64,000 nt of DNA from the NCBI GenBank assembly GCA_963844695.1, contig CAWJPL010000021.1, forward strand, positions 62,001 through 126,000, written 5' to 3'. Positions within the stretch are counted from its first letter, which is position 1, and the number at the start of each line of letters is the position of its first letter. The notes under the pieces are model-generated. The model made no database searches. It saw only the letters and a program-made list of their open reading frames with translations, and was not told where the DNA came from. Positions 55,874-64,000 of this stretch are shown here, one piece after another. The DNA is from RYN-230 sp963844695. GTDB lineage: Bacteria > Actinomycetota > Actinomycetes > Streptosporangiales > Streptosporangiaceae. Made by a program: the position numbers and the translations under genes.

Positions 55874-56176
55874 ATGCTGATCATCCCGGGCGTCGAGGTC
55901 GATGAGGCGCGTCTGGCCGATATCTGTGCCCGGTACGGGATCGCCGAGCTCCAGATCTTCGGGTCGCAGGCCCGGGGAACGGCCAGCCCGGACAGCGACA
56001 TCGACATCCTTTACACACTCCGCCCTGGACGGCGGCTGGGCTGGGAGATCGAGCAGCTCGCTGACGAGCTCGCCGATTTGTTTGGCCACAGGGTGGACCT
56101 GGTGTCGCTCCGATCCCTGCGCCCGCTACTGCAGCCATCCGTCCTGGCCGAAGCCCGACCTGTCTATGCAGCGTGA
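55874..56176 (+). CDS. MntA-type nucleotidyltransferase antitoxin
   Basis: 100 aa from ATG 55874. GIAELQIFGSQARGTASPDSD then IDILYTL is the MNT active site (GSxxRG and DxD). It ends with LLQPSVLAEARPVYAA, overlapping HepT by 11 nt. In HepT/MntA modules the antitoxin adds AMP to a Tyr of the HEPN toxin. Here the partner is broken. Confidence 0.88.
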   Translation: MLIIPGVEVDEARLADICARYGIAELQIFGSQARGTASPDSDIDILYTLRPGRRLGWEIEQLADELADLFGHRVDLVSLRSLRPLLQPSVLAEARPVYAA

Positions 56177-56510
56177 CATCCTCCTGCTCACCGAGATGAT
56201 CGACGCCGCGGAGCAAGCACAGTAGCTTGAGGTCGGCGTTGCTGTCGGTGAGTTTGACGCCGACCGCCAGCGCCGGGACGCCCTGCTGTGGAACTTCACC
56301 GTGCTTGGCGAAGCCGCAGCTCAACTTTCTCCCGACCTCAAAGAGCAGTTCCCGGAAATAGCCTGCCAGCAGCGGAGCAGGCTGAGAAACAGGATCGTCC
56401 ACGGCTACTGGTCCATCGACCTCGAGGTCCTTCACACCACCGCCACCGACCAGTTGCCCGCATTGACGGGCGGCCTGCGCCGGGTCCTGGCCTGGCCCAG
56501 CAAAACCTGA
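56166..56510 (+). pseudogene. HepT-type HEPN toxin with in-frame amber stop
   Basis: ATG 56166 starts MQRDILLLTEMIDAAEQAQ, then TAG at 56223-56225 in the same frame, then LEVGVAVGEFDADRQRRDAL to a stop at 56510. The HEPN ribonuclease motif and its neighbouring Tyr survive (RNRIVHGYW), the site that MntA would modify. One nonsense base change therefore explains loss of the 114-aa toxin. Confidence 0.85.
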
Positions 56511-56705
56511 TTGGGGCTGGGCCAGGCGGACTGGCTGGGCTGCACCCGCCCTGGTGCAGCCGTCCTGCCGGTAGGGGTGGCACCAAGGCAACGGCTGCAG
56601 GTGGTGTGCGAGCTATGTGTCAGATGGAGGCTGCCCTAGCGCCGAACGCGATCGAGTAACTGAAGCTCAGCTCAGTCCCGGCCGCGGCATGGCACGCGCG
56701 GGATA

Positions 56706-56995
56706 TTGATCACGGGTCAGCTGGGAGGCTTCGGCGGGACTCCGGCGACCGTTCCGGGCGACGTGCTGGTGTTCTCGTCGTTGACTCCGCACCTCACCGG
56801 ACCCAACCTGACTGGAGAGGTGCGGAAGGCCTGCATCCTCCAGACTCCCCGGTCGGCACCATGGTGTTGGAAGGGGACCCGAGTCGGCGACCGCCCAGTA
56901 GCAAGAAGCCCTGCGCCTCACCCGAACTGCACCTGCCAGTTGCGCGGGATGGCCTCCGCTGTCGGGAGGTGCCTGAGCAAGATGAGTGCGATTGA
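56706..56995 (+). pseudogene. C-terminal fragment of a phytanoyl-CoA dioxygenase-like gene
   Basis: The frame reads GDVLVFSSLTPHLTGPNLTG then VRKACILQ, the last His/Arg strand region of PhyH-type enzymes; a shift follows to VGTMVLEGDP and a stop near 56995. The N-terminal half is absent. It directly precedes an intact gene of the same superfamily. 56511-56705 holds nothing else. Confidence 0.55.
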
Positions 56996-57033
56996 CTGAT
57001 GCCGGCAAAGAAAAGGAAAGGAATGTCATCACT

Positions 57034-57900
57034 ATGCCGAACACCGCTGCCCGCCTGAGCGACCAGCAGGTGGCTGCCTATGACCGGGACGGCTTTGTCA
57101 CAGTGGACCGGCTGCTCTCTCCTTCGGAGATAGCCGATCTCCAACAAGTCACCGACGAGTTCGTGGAACAGTCCCGGGCTGTGACCGCTCATACCGAGGT
57201 CTTCGATCTGGAGCCCGGGCATACTCCTGAGTCGCCGCGGCTGCGGCGGCTGAAGGCACCCCACCGCCAGCATCTGGTGTACGACCGACTGCTGCGCGAC
57301 ACTCGCATCCTGGACCTAGTGGAGCAGCTCATCGGCGCCGGGATCAGGTTCCAGGGGACCAAGCTCAACCTGAAGTCGCCGGAGTTCGGCAGCCCGGTGG
57401 GCTGGCACCAGGACTGGGCCTTCTACCCGCACACCAACGACGATGTCCTGGCTGTCGGCATCGCCCTCGATGACATGCTGCTCGAGAACGGCTGCCTGAT
57501 GGTCGTGCCCGGCTCGCACCGGGGCCCCACGCTCAGCCACCACCAGAATGGAGTCTTCGTCGGGTCGGTCGAGGACGGCAGCGCAGGCGCTGACGCCGTG
57601 CCCCTGGAACTGCATGCTGGCGGTATCTCCATTCACCATGCCCGGCTGGTGCACGGCTCGGCGCCGAATACCTCCTCCCGGCCCCGCCGTCTCCTGCTCT
57701 TTGAGTACTGCGCCGCCGACGCCTGGCCGCTGCTCGGCGTGAAGGACTGGGATGAGTACCGCTCCCGGCTGCTGCGGGGAGAAGAGGCTGCCCAGCCCCG
57801 CATTAAGGACGTGCCCGTGCGGATCCCTCTTCCCGAGCCAGCCCGGAGCGGATCCATCTACGAACTGCAAAGCCAGCGAGCCGACGCCCGCGCGACCTGA
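57034..57900 (+). CDS. Phytanoyl-CoA dioxygenase-family protein
   Basis: 288 aa from ATG 57034 with AAAGGAA upstream, intact. The Fe(II) facial triad is visible: HQD in VGWHQDWAFYPHTN and His in HARLVHGSAPNTS; the 2-oxoglutarate Arg is in SSRPRRLLLFEY. NGCLMVVPGSHRGP is the usual central motif. It oxidises an unknown substrate with O2 and 2-oxoglutarate. Confidence 0.92.
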   Translation: MPNTAARLSDQQVAAYDRDGFVTVDRLLSPSEIADLQQVTDEFVEQSRAVTAHTEVFDLEPGHTPESPRLRRLKAPHRQHLVYDRLLRDTRILDLVEQLIGAGIRFQGTKLNLKSPEFGSPVGWHQDWAFYPHTNDDVLAVGIALDDMLLENGCLMVVPGSHRGPTLSHHQNGVFVGSVEDGSAGADAVPLELHAGGISIHHARLVHGSAPNTSSRPRRLLLFEYCAADAWPLLGVKDWDEYRSRLLRGEEAAQPRIKDVPVRIPLPEPARSGSIYELQSQRADARAT

Positions 57901-58216
57901 CCGTCCAGACAGCAAGAAGCACCAGACTAGATGGCGCATAAGGCCAGCCCGGAGACGGCCTTGGTGCGCGCCGGACGTTGCGCCATGATCACAAATTGTG
58001 GGCAACGAAGGCTTCGGCGACGAGCCCGTACCCGCCGTTCTGGGTGGATCCGTGCTCACTGGTCTGGCTGTCTGTGCCGCAGCCGAATGGTGTTTATGGC
58101 GGTGGGTGCTCCTAGCGCTGGGCGGCGGGCGACGTCGTCTCACATGACGAGACACCGTTCTCATCTTCTGGATATCAGTGCGAAGTGCGGGCAGACTGCG
58201 TGACCGGAAGGAGCCC

Positions 58217-59017
58217 ATGAACACCTACACCCACGGCCATCACGAATCGGTCCTGCGGTCGCACCGGATGCGCAGTGCAGCGAACTCCGCCGCATACCTC
58301 CTGCCGCACCTGCACGAGACCGACTCGCTGCTCGATATCGGCGCCGGCCCGGGCACCATCACCGCCGACCTGGCCAGCCTGGTCAGCCGGGTGACCGCCA
58401 CCGAAATCGGGCCCCACGAGCTAGATCTGTCGCGCGCGACACTCGCGGCCCGCAGCATCACCAACGCCGGCTTCAGCGTGCAGGACGCGCATGCCCTCAC
58501 ATTCCCCGACGCCTCGTTCGACGTCGTCCACGCCCACCAGGTACTCCAGCACCTGGCCGACCCGGTGCAGGCACTGCGCGAGATGGCCCGGGTCGCGCGC
58601 CCGGGCGGCCTGGTCGCGGCACGCGACGGTGACTACGCGGCCTTCACCTGGTGGCCGCAGTTCCCCGGACTCGATGAGTGGCTGCGCCTGTATCGCGCCG
58701 CCGCGCGCGCCAACGGCGGCGAGCCCGACGCCGGCCGGAGGCTGCTGTCGTGGGCCAGGGCAGCTGGCCTTGCCGACATCACGGCCACGTCTAGCACCTG
58801 GTGCTTCGCCACGCCCTCCGACCGCGACCACTGGGGCCGCATGTGGGCCGACCGGATCACCGGATCCGCGCTGGCCCGCCAGCTAGTCGACGACGGGCAC
58901 GCGACCACCGGTGACCTGCGCCGCATCAGCGCCGCCTGGCTCTCCTGGGCGGCCGCTGAGGACGGCTGGCTCTCAGTCCTGCACGGCGAGATCCTCTGCC
59001 GGACCGCGGCCGCCTGA
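58217..59017 (+). CDS. Class I SAM-dependent methyltransferase
   Basis: 266 aa from ATG 58217, with AGGAG upstream, intact. Motif I LLDIGAGPGTITADLA, motif II VTATEIGP, SVQDAHALTFPDASFDVVHA and HQVLQHLADPVQALREMARV are classic methyltransferase type 11 features. It is 316 nt after the dioxygenase gene. Substrate unknown. Confidence 0.92.
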   Translation: MNTYTHGHHESVLRSHRMRSAANSAAYLLPHLHETDSLLDIGAGPGTITADLASLVSRVTATEIGPHELDLSRATLAARSITNAGFSVQDAHALTFPDASFDVVHAHQVLQHLADPVQALREMARVARPGGLVAARDGDYAAFTWWPQFPGLDEWLRLYRAAARANGGEPDAGRRLLSWARAAGLADITATSSTWCFATPSDRDHWGRMWADRITGSALARQLVDDGHATTGDLRRISAAWLSWAAAEDGWLSVLHGEILCRTAAA

Positions 59018-59208
59018 CTCCGGCCAGCGACCAGCGCAGGCAATCCCTGGGCCCGCAGCATGGTCACGGCAATTGCCAAGGAGATCGATTACCTGATCGG
59101 CTAAGGCCATCTACGACGCGTTCTACAGCTAAGCAGATCCGGCTGATCTGAACGGTACGGCTGACATAGACATATCGAAACCTAGCCGCGCATATCGCCG
59201 AGTCGGCG

Positions 59209-59511
59209 ATATGCGCGGCTGCTGGCCCATGGACGGAGCCATCGCGCTCACGACAGGTAATGGCTGGGCACTCCGCAACTCACCGGATCCGGGTTCTCCC
59301 GAAGGCGGGAGCAGCCAACTCCTCGTCCCTCACCCCGGTTGCCGTCATGTTGCGGAGGCCTGTGCTTCCGGTCCGCTTCTGATGCCGTTCCCTGCCAGTC
59401 CCGCCCGATCGTGCCCGGCCGGTGAGGCCCGATCTCGCGGACGGACCGCGGACAAAAGATCAAAAAGGCCTGACCGCCTTCCGGCGATCAGGCCCCTGAC
59501 CTGCAACTACT
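59209..59511. repeat. Direct repeat A, right copy (with repeat B inside)
   Basis: Same blocks as 46693-46930 in the same order and orientation, plus the 75-bp repeat B block (59330-59403) that is found separately at 49205-49285. It ends at the 3' end of tRNA-fMet. Confidence 0.85.
59466..59496 (-). terminator. Terminator of tRNA-fMet
   Basis: GGCCTGACCGCC pairs with GGCGATCAGGCC (one mismatch) around TTCC; on the minus strand it is followed by TTTTTGATC, 15 nt after the tRNA 3' end. Confidence 0.85.
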
Positions 59512-59588
59512 TGGTAGCGGGGGCAGGATTTGAACCTGCGACCTCTGGGTTATGAGCCCAGCGAGCTACCGAACTGCTCCACCCCGCG
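59512..59588 (-). tRNA. Initiator tRNA-fMet (CAT)
   Basis: 77 nt including an encoded CCA. The acceptor stem is CGCGGGG/CCCCGCU with the C1-U72 mismatch that marks initiator tRNA; the anticodon stem has the GGG/CCC pairs beside CAU; the T loop is TTCAAAT. A complete cloverleaf forms. Confidence 0.97.
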
Positions 59589-59604
59589 TCGGTGTGCCTT
59601 CACT

Positions 59605-60610
59605 TTATGGCCAACCGCGGAGCTGAGGCAAATCAGTGCGCGCGGCAGCGTGGGACCGCACGACGAGCGCCACGGCGACGACGATGAGGGCGCCGCCGAC
59701 CAGCATCGATGCGGTCAGGGCCTCACCCAGCAAGGAAGTGCCGAGGAAGACCGCGATGACCGGGTTGACGTAGGCATAGGTGGCGACGGTCGCCGTCGGC
59801 AGGCGGCGTACGGCCACCACGTAGGCGCTGAACGCGATGATCGAGCCCGGCCCGATGAGGTACGCCAGGGCCAGCCACGAGGCGGCCGAGACGTGCGACA
59901 CGGGTCGAACTGGCCGAATTCCCCGGTCACGGCGGCGGCCGCGAGCAGCACCGCCCCACCGGCGAGCATCTGCATCGAGGTGGCCAGCAGCGGCCGGGAC
60001 GGAAGCGGCACCCGGCGGGAGACGATCGTTCCGGATGCCCAGCTGACACTGGCGGTGAGGATGATCACGATGCCGGTCCCGGGCGAGCCACTGGCGGCGC
60101 CGTGGCCAACGGCCGCATGTCCCGTACCGCCGCCGAATGGCCCGGCCAGGAATCCCACCCCGATCACGCCCGCGATCAGCCCAGCCATGGCCAGCCGGCC
60201 GATCCGGGCTCCGTTGAGGACCCGGTCGATGAGGATCAGCCACAGCGGGACCGTGGCCACGAGCAGGGCGGCCAGCCCGGAGGGGACGCTGCGTTCGCCG
60301 ACCGAGACCCCGCCGTTCCCGCCTGCCAGCAGCAAGGTGCCGACCAGCAACGCCGACCACCATCCCGACGCCCGGGGCCGGTCGGCGGCGCGCACTCCGG
60401 CCCGCCCGAACGGAGCGCGAACGGGAACATGAGCAGCCCGGCGACGACATAACGGGTACCGGCCATCAGCAGTGGCGGCAGCGTCTCCACGCCCACCCGG
60501 ATGGCGAAATAGGTACTGCCCCAGAGCACCCAGACCACCAGGAGCGCGAGCCACCCGACCCGCCGGACGTCGTCTGGCCGCTCCGGCCGCCCGCCCGAGC
60601 AGACGTCGTC
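59605..60610 (-). pseudogene. EamA/DMT exporter, two frameshifts
   Basis: In order on the minus strand and in three frames: LALLVVWVLWGSTYFAIRVG to LLMFPFALRSG; then ALLVGTLLLAGGNGGVSVGE to LLAAAAVTGEFGQF; then AASWLALAYLIGPGSIIAFS to VRSHAAARTD and the stop at 59605. All ten helices are present; breaks are near 60405 and 59905. No clear start codon is visible near 60610. Confidence 0.75.
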
Positions 60611-60749
60611 CGCTGCAGGCTGCGCTGCCTCCGTTCTCCCGTCTCCTCTGCCGCGTTGACCACGGAGCCACGCTGCCTGCCGGAGAGCCTCGCCGCCAGT
60701 GGCAGGGACGCCATATGCCAGCAAATTCCTGCCACCGGGTCCGCGATCC

Positions 60750-61286
60750 ACACCCGCGGCTGGCGGGTTCCTTCAGGCGGGGGGCGTTCAGAATTTCAGC
60801 GTGCCTGGCCGGTCGGAACCCTGGACCGGCCTGGCCTTGCAGGCGCTGGGCCCGCAGCCGCACGATCGCGCGCTGGACAGCCAGGCTCACCGCCAGGTAG
60901 AGCACGATGGTGGCGGCACCCACGTTGTCCCGGCCCTGCCCGGCGACCAGGGCGTCGTAGCCCAGGTGAACGGCCAGCGCCACGATCCACAACCCCGCGG
61001 TGATCCAGCTGCCCCCCGACCAAGGCTGGCCGTCCTGGAGCCAGATCCGGACCGTCACGGCGCGCAGGACGCCGAACCCGGCGGCGAGCGTCAGGCTGCC
61101 CAGCAGCGCGGCGTAGGTCACTGTCCCAGCGTGATGCTGCTGCAGGAACTGGTACGTCTCGATCAGGCCGATCGCGCCGATGATGGCGACGACGCGCAGC
61201 CCGGAGGCGTTGACCGGGCGGGTGCGGAGCTGGCGGTAGATCAGCAGGGCCAGGACGACCACGCCGATGACGATCCGGGTGACCAC
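60750..61286 (-). CDS. DUF1453-like four-helix membrane protein
   Basis: GTG 61286 region start with MVTRIVIGVVVLALLIYRQL. Helices follow: VVAIIGAIGLIETYQFL, TYAALLGSLTLAAGFGVLRA, GLWIVALAVHLGYDAL and ATIVLYLAVSLAVQRAIVR. It probably ends soon after ARHAEIL (near 60790); the frame stays open and runs into the EamA gene, so the stop may have been lost through an indel. The given left end is approximate. Confidence 0.65.
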
Positions 61287-61440
61287 GGTTAATCTCCCCG
61301 GAGGCTTTTCACGGTGTCATGTCACGCTAAGACGAGCCGGGCCAGCCTCCCTAGGCGCGCTGTCCTGACCCGCGCATGACAAATGTCATGGCCGTGCCAG
61401 CCTGCGTTGCGAGCGCGCGCAGGCTCGCCGCTGCCCCAGG

Positions 61441-61690
61441 TCAGCTTCGGTGGATGAGCCAGACGTTGGGCTCCCAGTACTGGCCCGAGCCGCGGTCCCA
61501 GTCGATGTGCACCGGTGGACAGACCCTTCGGGAACACGTAGTCGCCGCTCTCCGGAAAACGCGTCCCGGTCCAGGACTCCCATTCCGCCACTCGGCCGGT
61601 GATGCGCATCGAGTGGGGCAGGGCCGGGCCCAGCCGCGCGCCGAGCCGTGTATGCACCCGGATCCACGGGTCGAACTTCGCAGTTTCCTG
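61441..61690 (-). pseudogene. GNAT C-terminal module, copy 2
   Basis: FDPWIRVHTRLGARLGPALP, ITGRVAEWESWTGTRFPESG then, after a frameshift near 61525, WEPNVWLIHRS. It is a partial second copy of the module at 61757-62127 with no N-terminal domain. Confidence 0.7.
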
Positions 61691-61756
61691 CACGTCTGGT
61701 GCGCCGTGCGTGCGTTCGTGCTGGCCGGGCCTGGGATGGCTGGGCCGGTTGCAGTG

Positions 61757-62127
61757 TCAGGTGTCGATGTCGGGGTGGATGAGCCAGACGTTGGGCTCCC
61801 AGTATGGCCGGTGTCCCGGTCGCGATCGATGTGGACGGTGGCCAGGCCTTGTGGGAAGACGTAGTCGCCTGTTTCTGGGAAGGCGAGACCTGTCCAGGAT
61901 GCCCAGTCTGCGACGGTGCCGGTGATCCGCAGTGAGCGGGGCAGGGGTGTGGCGACCCGGGCGCCGAGCCGCTCGTGGGTCTGCATCCATGGGTCGAGTA
62001 GTTGCCCGTCGGGCCGCCGCCACCGGACGTAGTTCTGGATGGGAGTGAGGGGATAGCGGTCCTTCCACGAGGGCCGGACCGGCGCGATCAGATGGCGCAG
62101 CCCGTTGCGCTGGGCAACATTCCGCAT
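61757..62127 (-). pseudogene. GNAT C-terminal module, copy 1
   Basis: MRNVAQRNGLRHLIAPVRPS then WKDRYPLTPIQNYVRWRRPD, ITGTVADWASWTGLAFPETG and, after a shift near 61815, WEPNVWLIHPDIDT. This matches the C-terminal half of a common actinobacterial GNAT-type acetyltransferase. Upstream (to about 62200) AEIS and RALCALAA-like remnants occur but no acetyl-CoA-binding start. 62128-62342 otherwise shows nothing. Confidence 0.65.
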
Positions 62128-62342
62128 GCCCGCCAGGACCTGGGCGGCCAGCCCGGGGCCGCGGGCGCCGGGGAGATCTCAGCGGCTAGCGCGCAGAGGG
62201 CGCTGGCGGGTGCGTGCGAGCGGTGCGTAGCTGGGGGAGCTGTTCTCTCAGGGGCGTGATCTTGAGTCCTGCCTTTTGGCTGGTCAGGTACCAGGATTAG
62301 TGGCCAGTCGCGTGCGTGGCAGGTGCTGGAGGGTGTGGCTGG

Positions 62343-63021
62343 TCATTCTTGCCATGCGGCTGTCACGGCGAGCCGGTGTGCCCATTGCGTCTCCCCGGGT
62401 CCTCCTGGCTGTCCCTGGTGGCTGAGGTCAAGCAGTGACCGGCACCGGCCGAGCATGGCCGCCTGGCGGGCCTGCCAGGGCGGGACCGCCCCGCCATAAG
62501 CGTCGAAGAACACGCCGAGCTGGCATATCTGGCGGGGATGGTGCATGCGGACGATCCACTCACACCACGCGATGTCCTCGACCGGGTGTCCCGCGTGGGC
62601 CCATTCCCAGTCCAGGACCGCAGTGATCTCCAGGGTCGCCGGGTCGAGAAGAACATTCTGAGGGCCGTAGTCACCATGCACGAGCACCTGGCCATCACCT
62701 GCGGCGGTAGCGAGCGCTGCCGATACCGCCAGTGCCGAGCTGGTGGATTCGCCAGAGCATGGTGCCGCACGCGCGCAGCACCCCGTCCGCCTGGCCGGCG
62801 TCAAGCAGCTCCTGTCCGTGGATGCCACTCATGAACGCCGTGGTCAGGCACCCGTCGCTGTAATCCAGGACATGCGGTACCGGCACCTGGCCTTCCAGGG
62901 CGTGCAGCATGGCCTGCTCAAGGCGGGACCGGGCTGGCGCGCCGGGCCCCTGGTAGCACTTCACGACGGTCGCGCCGTCTCCGAGCGTGCGGTTGGTGTA
63001 GCTGTGCCGCAAAGGCCGCAT
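62343..63021 (-). CDS. Aminoglycoside phosphotransferase (APH)-family kinase, one frameshift
   Basis: ATG 63021 (AAGGATG upstream) starts MRPLRHSYTNRTLGDGATVV with Lys in VKCYQGPG, continues LTTAFMSGIHGQELLDAGQA. Near 62725 the frame shifts to the Brenner motif VHGDYGPQNVLLD and metal-binding ITAVLDWEWAHAGHPVEDIA. About 225 aa when joined. The family phosphorylates aminoglycosides, sugars or other alcohols; substrate unknown. Confidence 0.8.
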
Positions 63022-63148
63022 CCGCTCATCCTTGCTGACGCCGTACGAGAAGTATCGCGCTGGCGCGTGGCGATGGCCCGCCGGGCCGGTCCGGGGGAAT
63101 CGGCCAGCTGATCTGCAGTTGCCCGCGTGTCGGTCAGCCGTGACGGAT

Positions 63149-63202
63149 GAGGTCTCCGGTAGATGAGTCAACGACCAAGAAGACCATCTGCACGGAGACC
63201 TC
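63149..63202 (+). promoter_or_regulatory. Hairpin that would mask the transposase ribosome site
   Basis: GAGGTCTCCG (63149-63158) pairs perfectly with CGGAGACCTC (63193-63202). The right arm contains GGAG, the ribosome site of the GTG at 63203. Transcripts entering from outside the element would carry both arms and be poorly translated. Confidence 0.6.
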
Positions 63203-64000
63203 GTGGCCACCTTAGCGGTGAGCAGGCGGGCGGACCTGACGGACGCGCAGTGGGCGGTGCTGGAGCCGCTGCTGCCGCGTGGCCGGAAGCCGGGGCGCCC
63301 GCCGAAGTGGACGAAACGGCAGCTCATTGACGGGATCCGGTGGCGGGCCCGGACCGGCTCGCCATGGCGGGACGTGCCGCCGCAGTACGGCCCGTGGCAG
63401 ACGGTGTACGGGCTGTTCCGGCGCTGGCAGCGGGATGGCACCTGGCGGCAGGTCCTGACGGCCTTGCAGGCCCGGGCGGACGCGGCCGGGCTGATCACCT
63501 GGGATGTGTCCATAGATTCCACAGTCGCCCGGGCCCACCAGCACGCGGCCGGGGCGCGGAAAAGGGGGATCTTCAGGCCGAGCCGCCCGGCGGCATCGAT
63601 ACCGAACCCGATGATCACGGGCTGGGCCGGTCCCGCGGCGGATTCACCACCAAGGTCCACCTGGCCTGCGAGCAGGGCCAGAAACCCTTGTCCATTCTCA
63701 TCACCGCCGGGCAGCGCGGTGACAGCCCGCAGTTCCAGCCTGTGCTGGAACGCATCCGTGTTCCCCGGCCTGGCCGGGGCCGGCCCGCACCCGCCCCCGG
63801 CGGGTCCTGGCCGACAAGGCCTACGGCTCCCGCGGCAACCGCTCCTACCTGCGCCGTCGCGGGATCCGGTGCACCATCCCGGACAAGGCCGACCAGATCC
63901 GCAACCGCAAGAACAAGGGCCGCACCGGCGGCCGCCCGCCCGCCTTCGACCCCGAACGCTACAAGGACCGGCACGCGGTCGAGTGCGGCATCGGCCGGCT
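63203..64000 (+). CDS. IS5-family transposase, two frame changes, 3' end missing
   Basis: GTG 63203: SRRADLTDAQWAVLEPLLPR, WRARTGSPWRDVPPQYGPWQ, then DVSIDSTVARAHQHAAGARK with the first Asp of DDE. At AAAAGGGGG (63560) the frame changes (-1) to GGIDTEPDDHGLGRSRGGFT and KVHLACEQGQKPLS; IS427-type IS5 elements use a programmed shift here. A second change near 63780 leads to VLADKAYGSRGNRSYLRRRG with the second Asp; it is probably an indel. Confidence 0.85.
   Translation, partial: MATLAVSRRADLTDAQWAVLEPLLPRGRKPGRPPKWTKRQLIDGIRWRARTGSPWRDVPPQYGPWQTVYGLFRRWQRDGTWRQVLTALQARADAAGLITWDVSIDSTVARAHQHAAGARKRGIFRPSRPAASIPNPMITGWAGPAADSPPRSTWPASRARNPCPFSSPPGSAVTARSSSLCWNASVFPGLAGAGPHPPPAGPGRQGLRLPRQPLLPAPSRDPVHHPGQGRPDPQPQEQGPHRRPPARLRPRTLQGPARGRVRHRPA

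Larger units (their letters stand above)
63149..64000 (+). mobile_element. IS5-family insertion sequence, right end outside window
   Basis: Transposase gene preceded by GAGGTCTCCG (63149), which reappears inverted at 63193. The left terminus is probably at or just before 63149; the right terminus lies beyond the window. Confidence 0.75.

Noticed and set aside
1..64000. CRISPR arrays, rRNA genes, replication origin, large biosynthetic cluster
   Set aside because: No regularly spaced repeats, no rRNA sequence, no dnaA-box cluster, and no PKS, NRPS or RiPP core genes were seen.

Overview
The window is high-GC DNA from an actinomycete. The GC content, frequent GTG starts with GGAGG-type ribosome sites, many TetR/MarR/SigE-family regulators, helix-turn-helix/STAND/TPR regulators, a LAL-type LuxR regulator and an initiator tRNA of actinobacterial type all point that way. 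I cannot place it below phylum from the sequence alone. The content is accessory rather than core: no ribosomal, rRNA or central-metabolism block is present.

Layout. 1-4.3 kb: a secreted discoidin protein that runs off the left edge, a secreted M1 metallopeptidase, and a PPOX-fold flavin/F420 enzyme beside a methyltransferase remnant. 4.5-8.6 kb: a tight cassette of a small membrane protein, an ECF-like sigma factor, a STAND NTPase with five TPR repeats (4-nt overlap with sigma) and an AAC(3)-type acetyltransferase. 8.7-10.1 kb: divergent TetR/cupin pair. 10.2-11.6 kb: an IS110-family element with a structured left-end RNA region (candidate bridge RNA). 11.6-18.5 kb: GyrI-like protein, AAA ATPase, Phd/PIN toxin-antitoxin remnant, membrane proteins, a DMT exporter and an XRE-STAND-TPR regulator. 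18.9-33.1 kb: many short regulator/enzyme pairs, most interrupted by one-base frameshifts. 33.6-46.4 kb: a membrane-anchored Ser/Thr kinase, epoxide hydrolase, LAL regulator, amidase, a TPR protein with a dead metallopeptidase-like tail, a hydrolase and a secreted beta-propeller. 46.7-59.6 kb: a segment whose two ends share a direct repeat of about 250 bp and which contains three copies (one full, two partial) of the 3' end of tRNA-fMet; it carries an MFS exporter with its TetR, LexA, a sigma/anti-sigma-like pair, a MntA/HepT module and dioxygenase genes. 59.6-64 kb: broken EamA exporter, GNAT fragments, an aminoglycoside-type phosphotransferase and an IS5-family transposase running off the right edge.

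Regulation is unusually readable. Five regulator genes have clear operators beside them: TetR at 9.35-9.42, MarR at 22.5, TetR at 27.7, TetR at 29.8 and TetR at 48.5/49.1 kb. The Phd antitoxin also has a palindrome at its promoter.

Caution: more than twenty otherwise good genes change reading frame once or more, often at GGCC, G-run or C-run sites. Some are surely pseudogenes, but the density suggests sequencing indels. Each affected entry says where the frame breaks.
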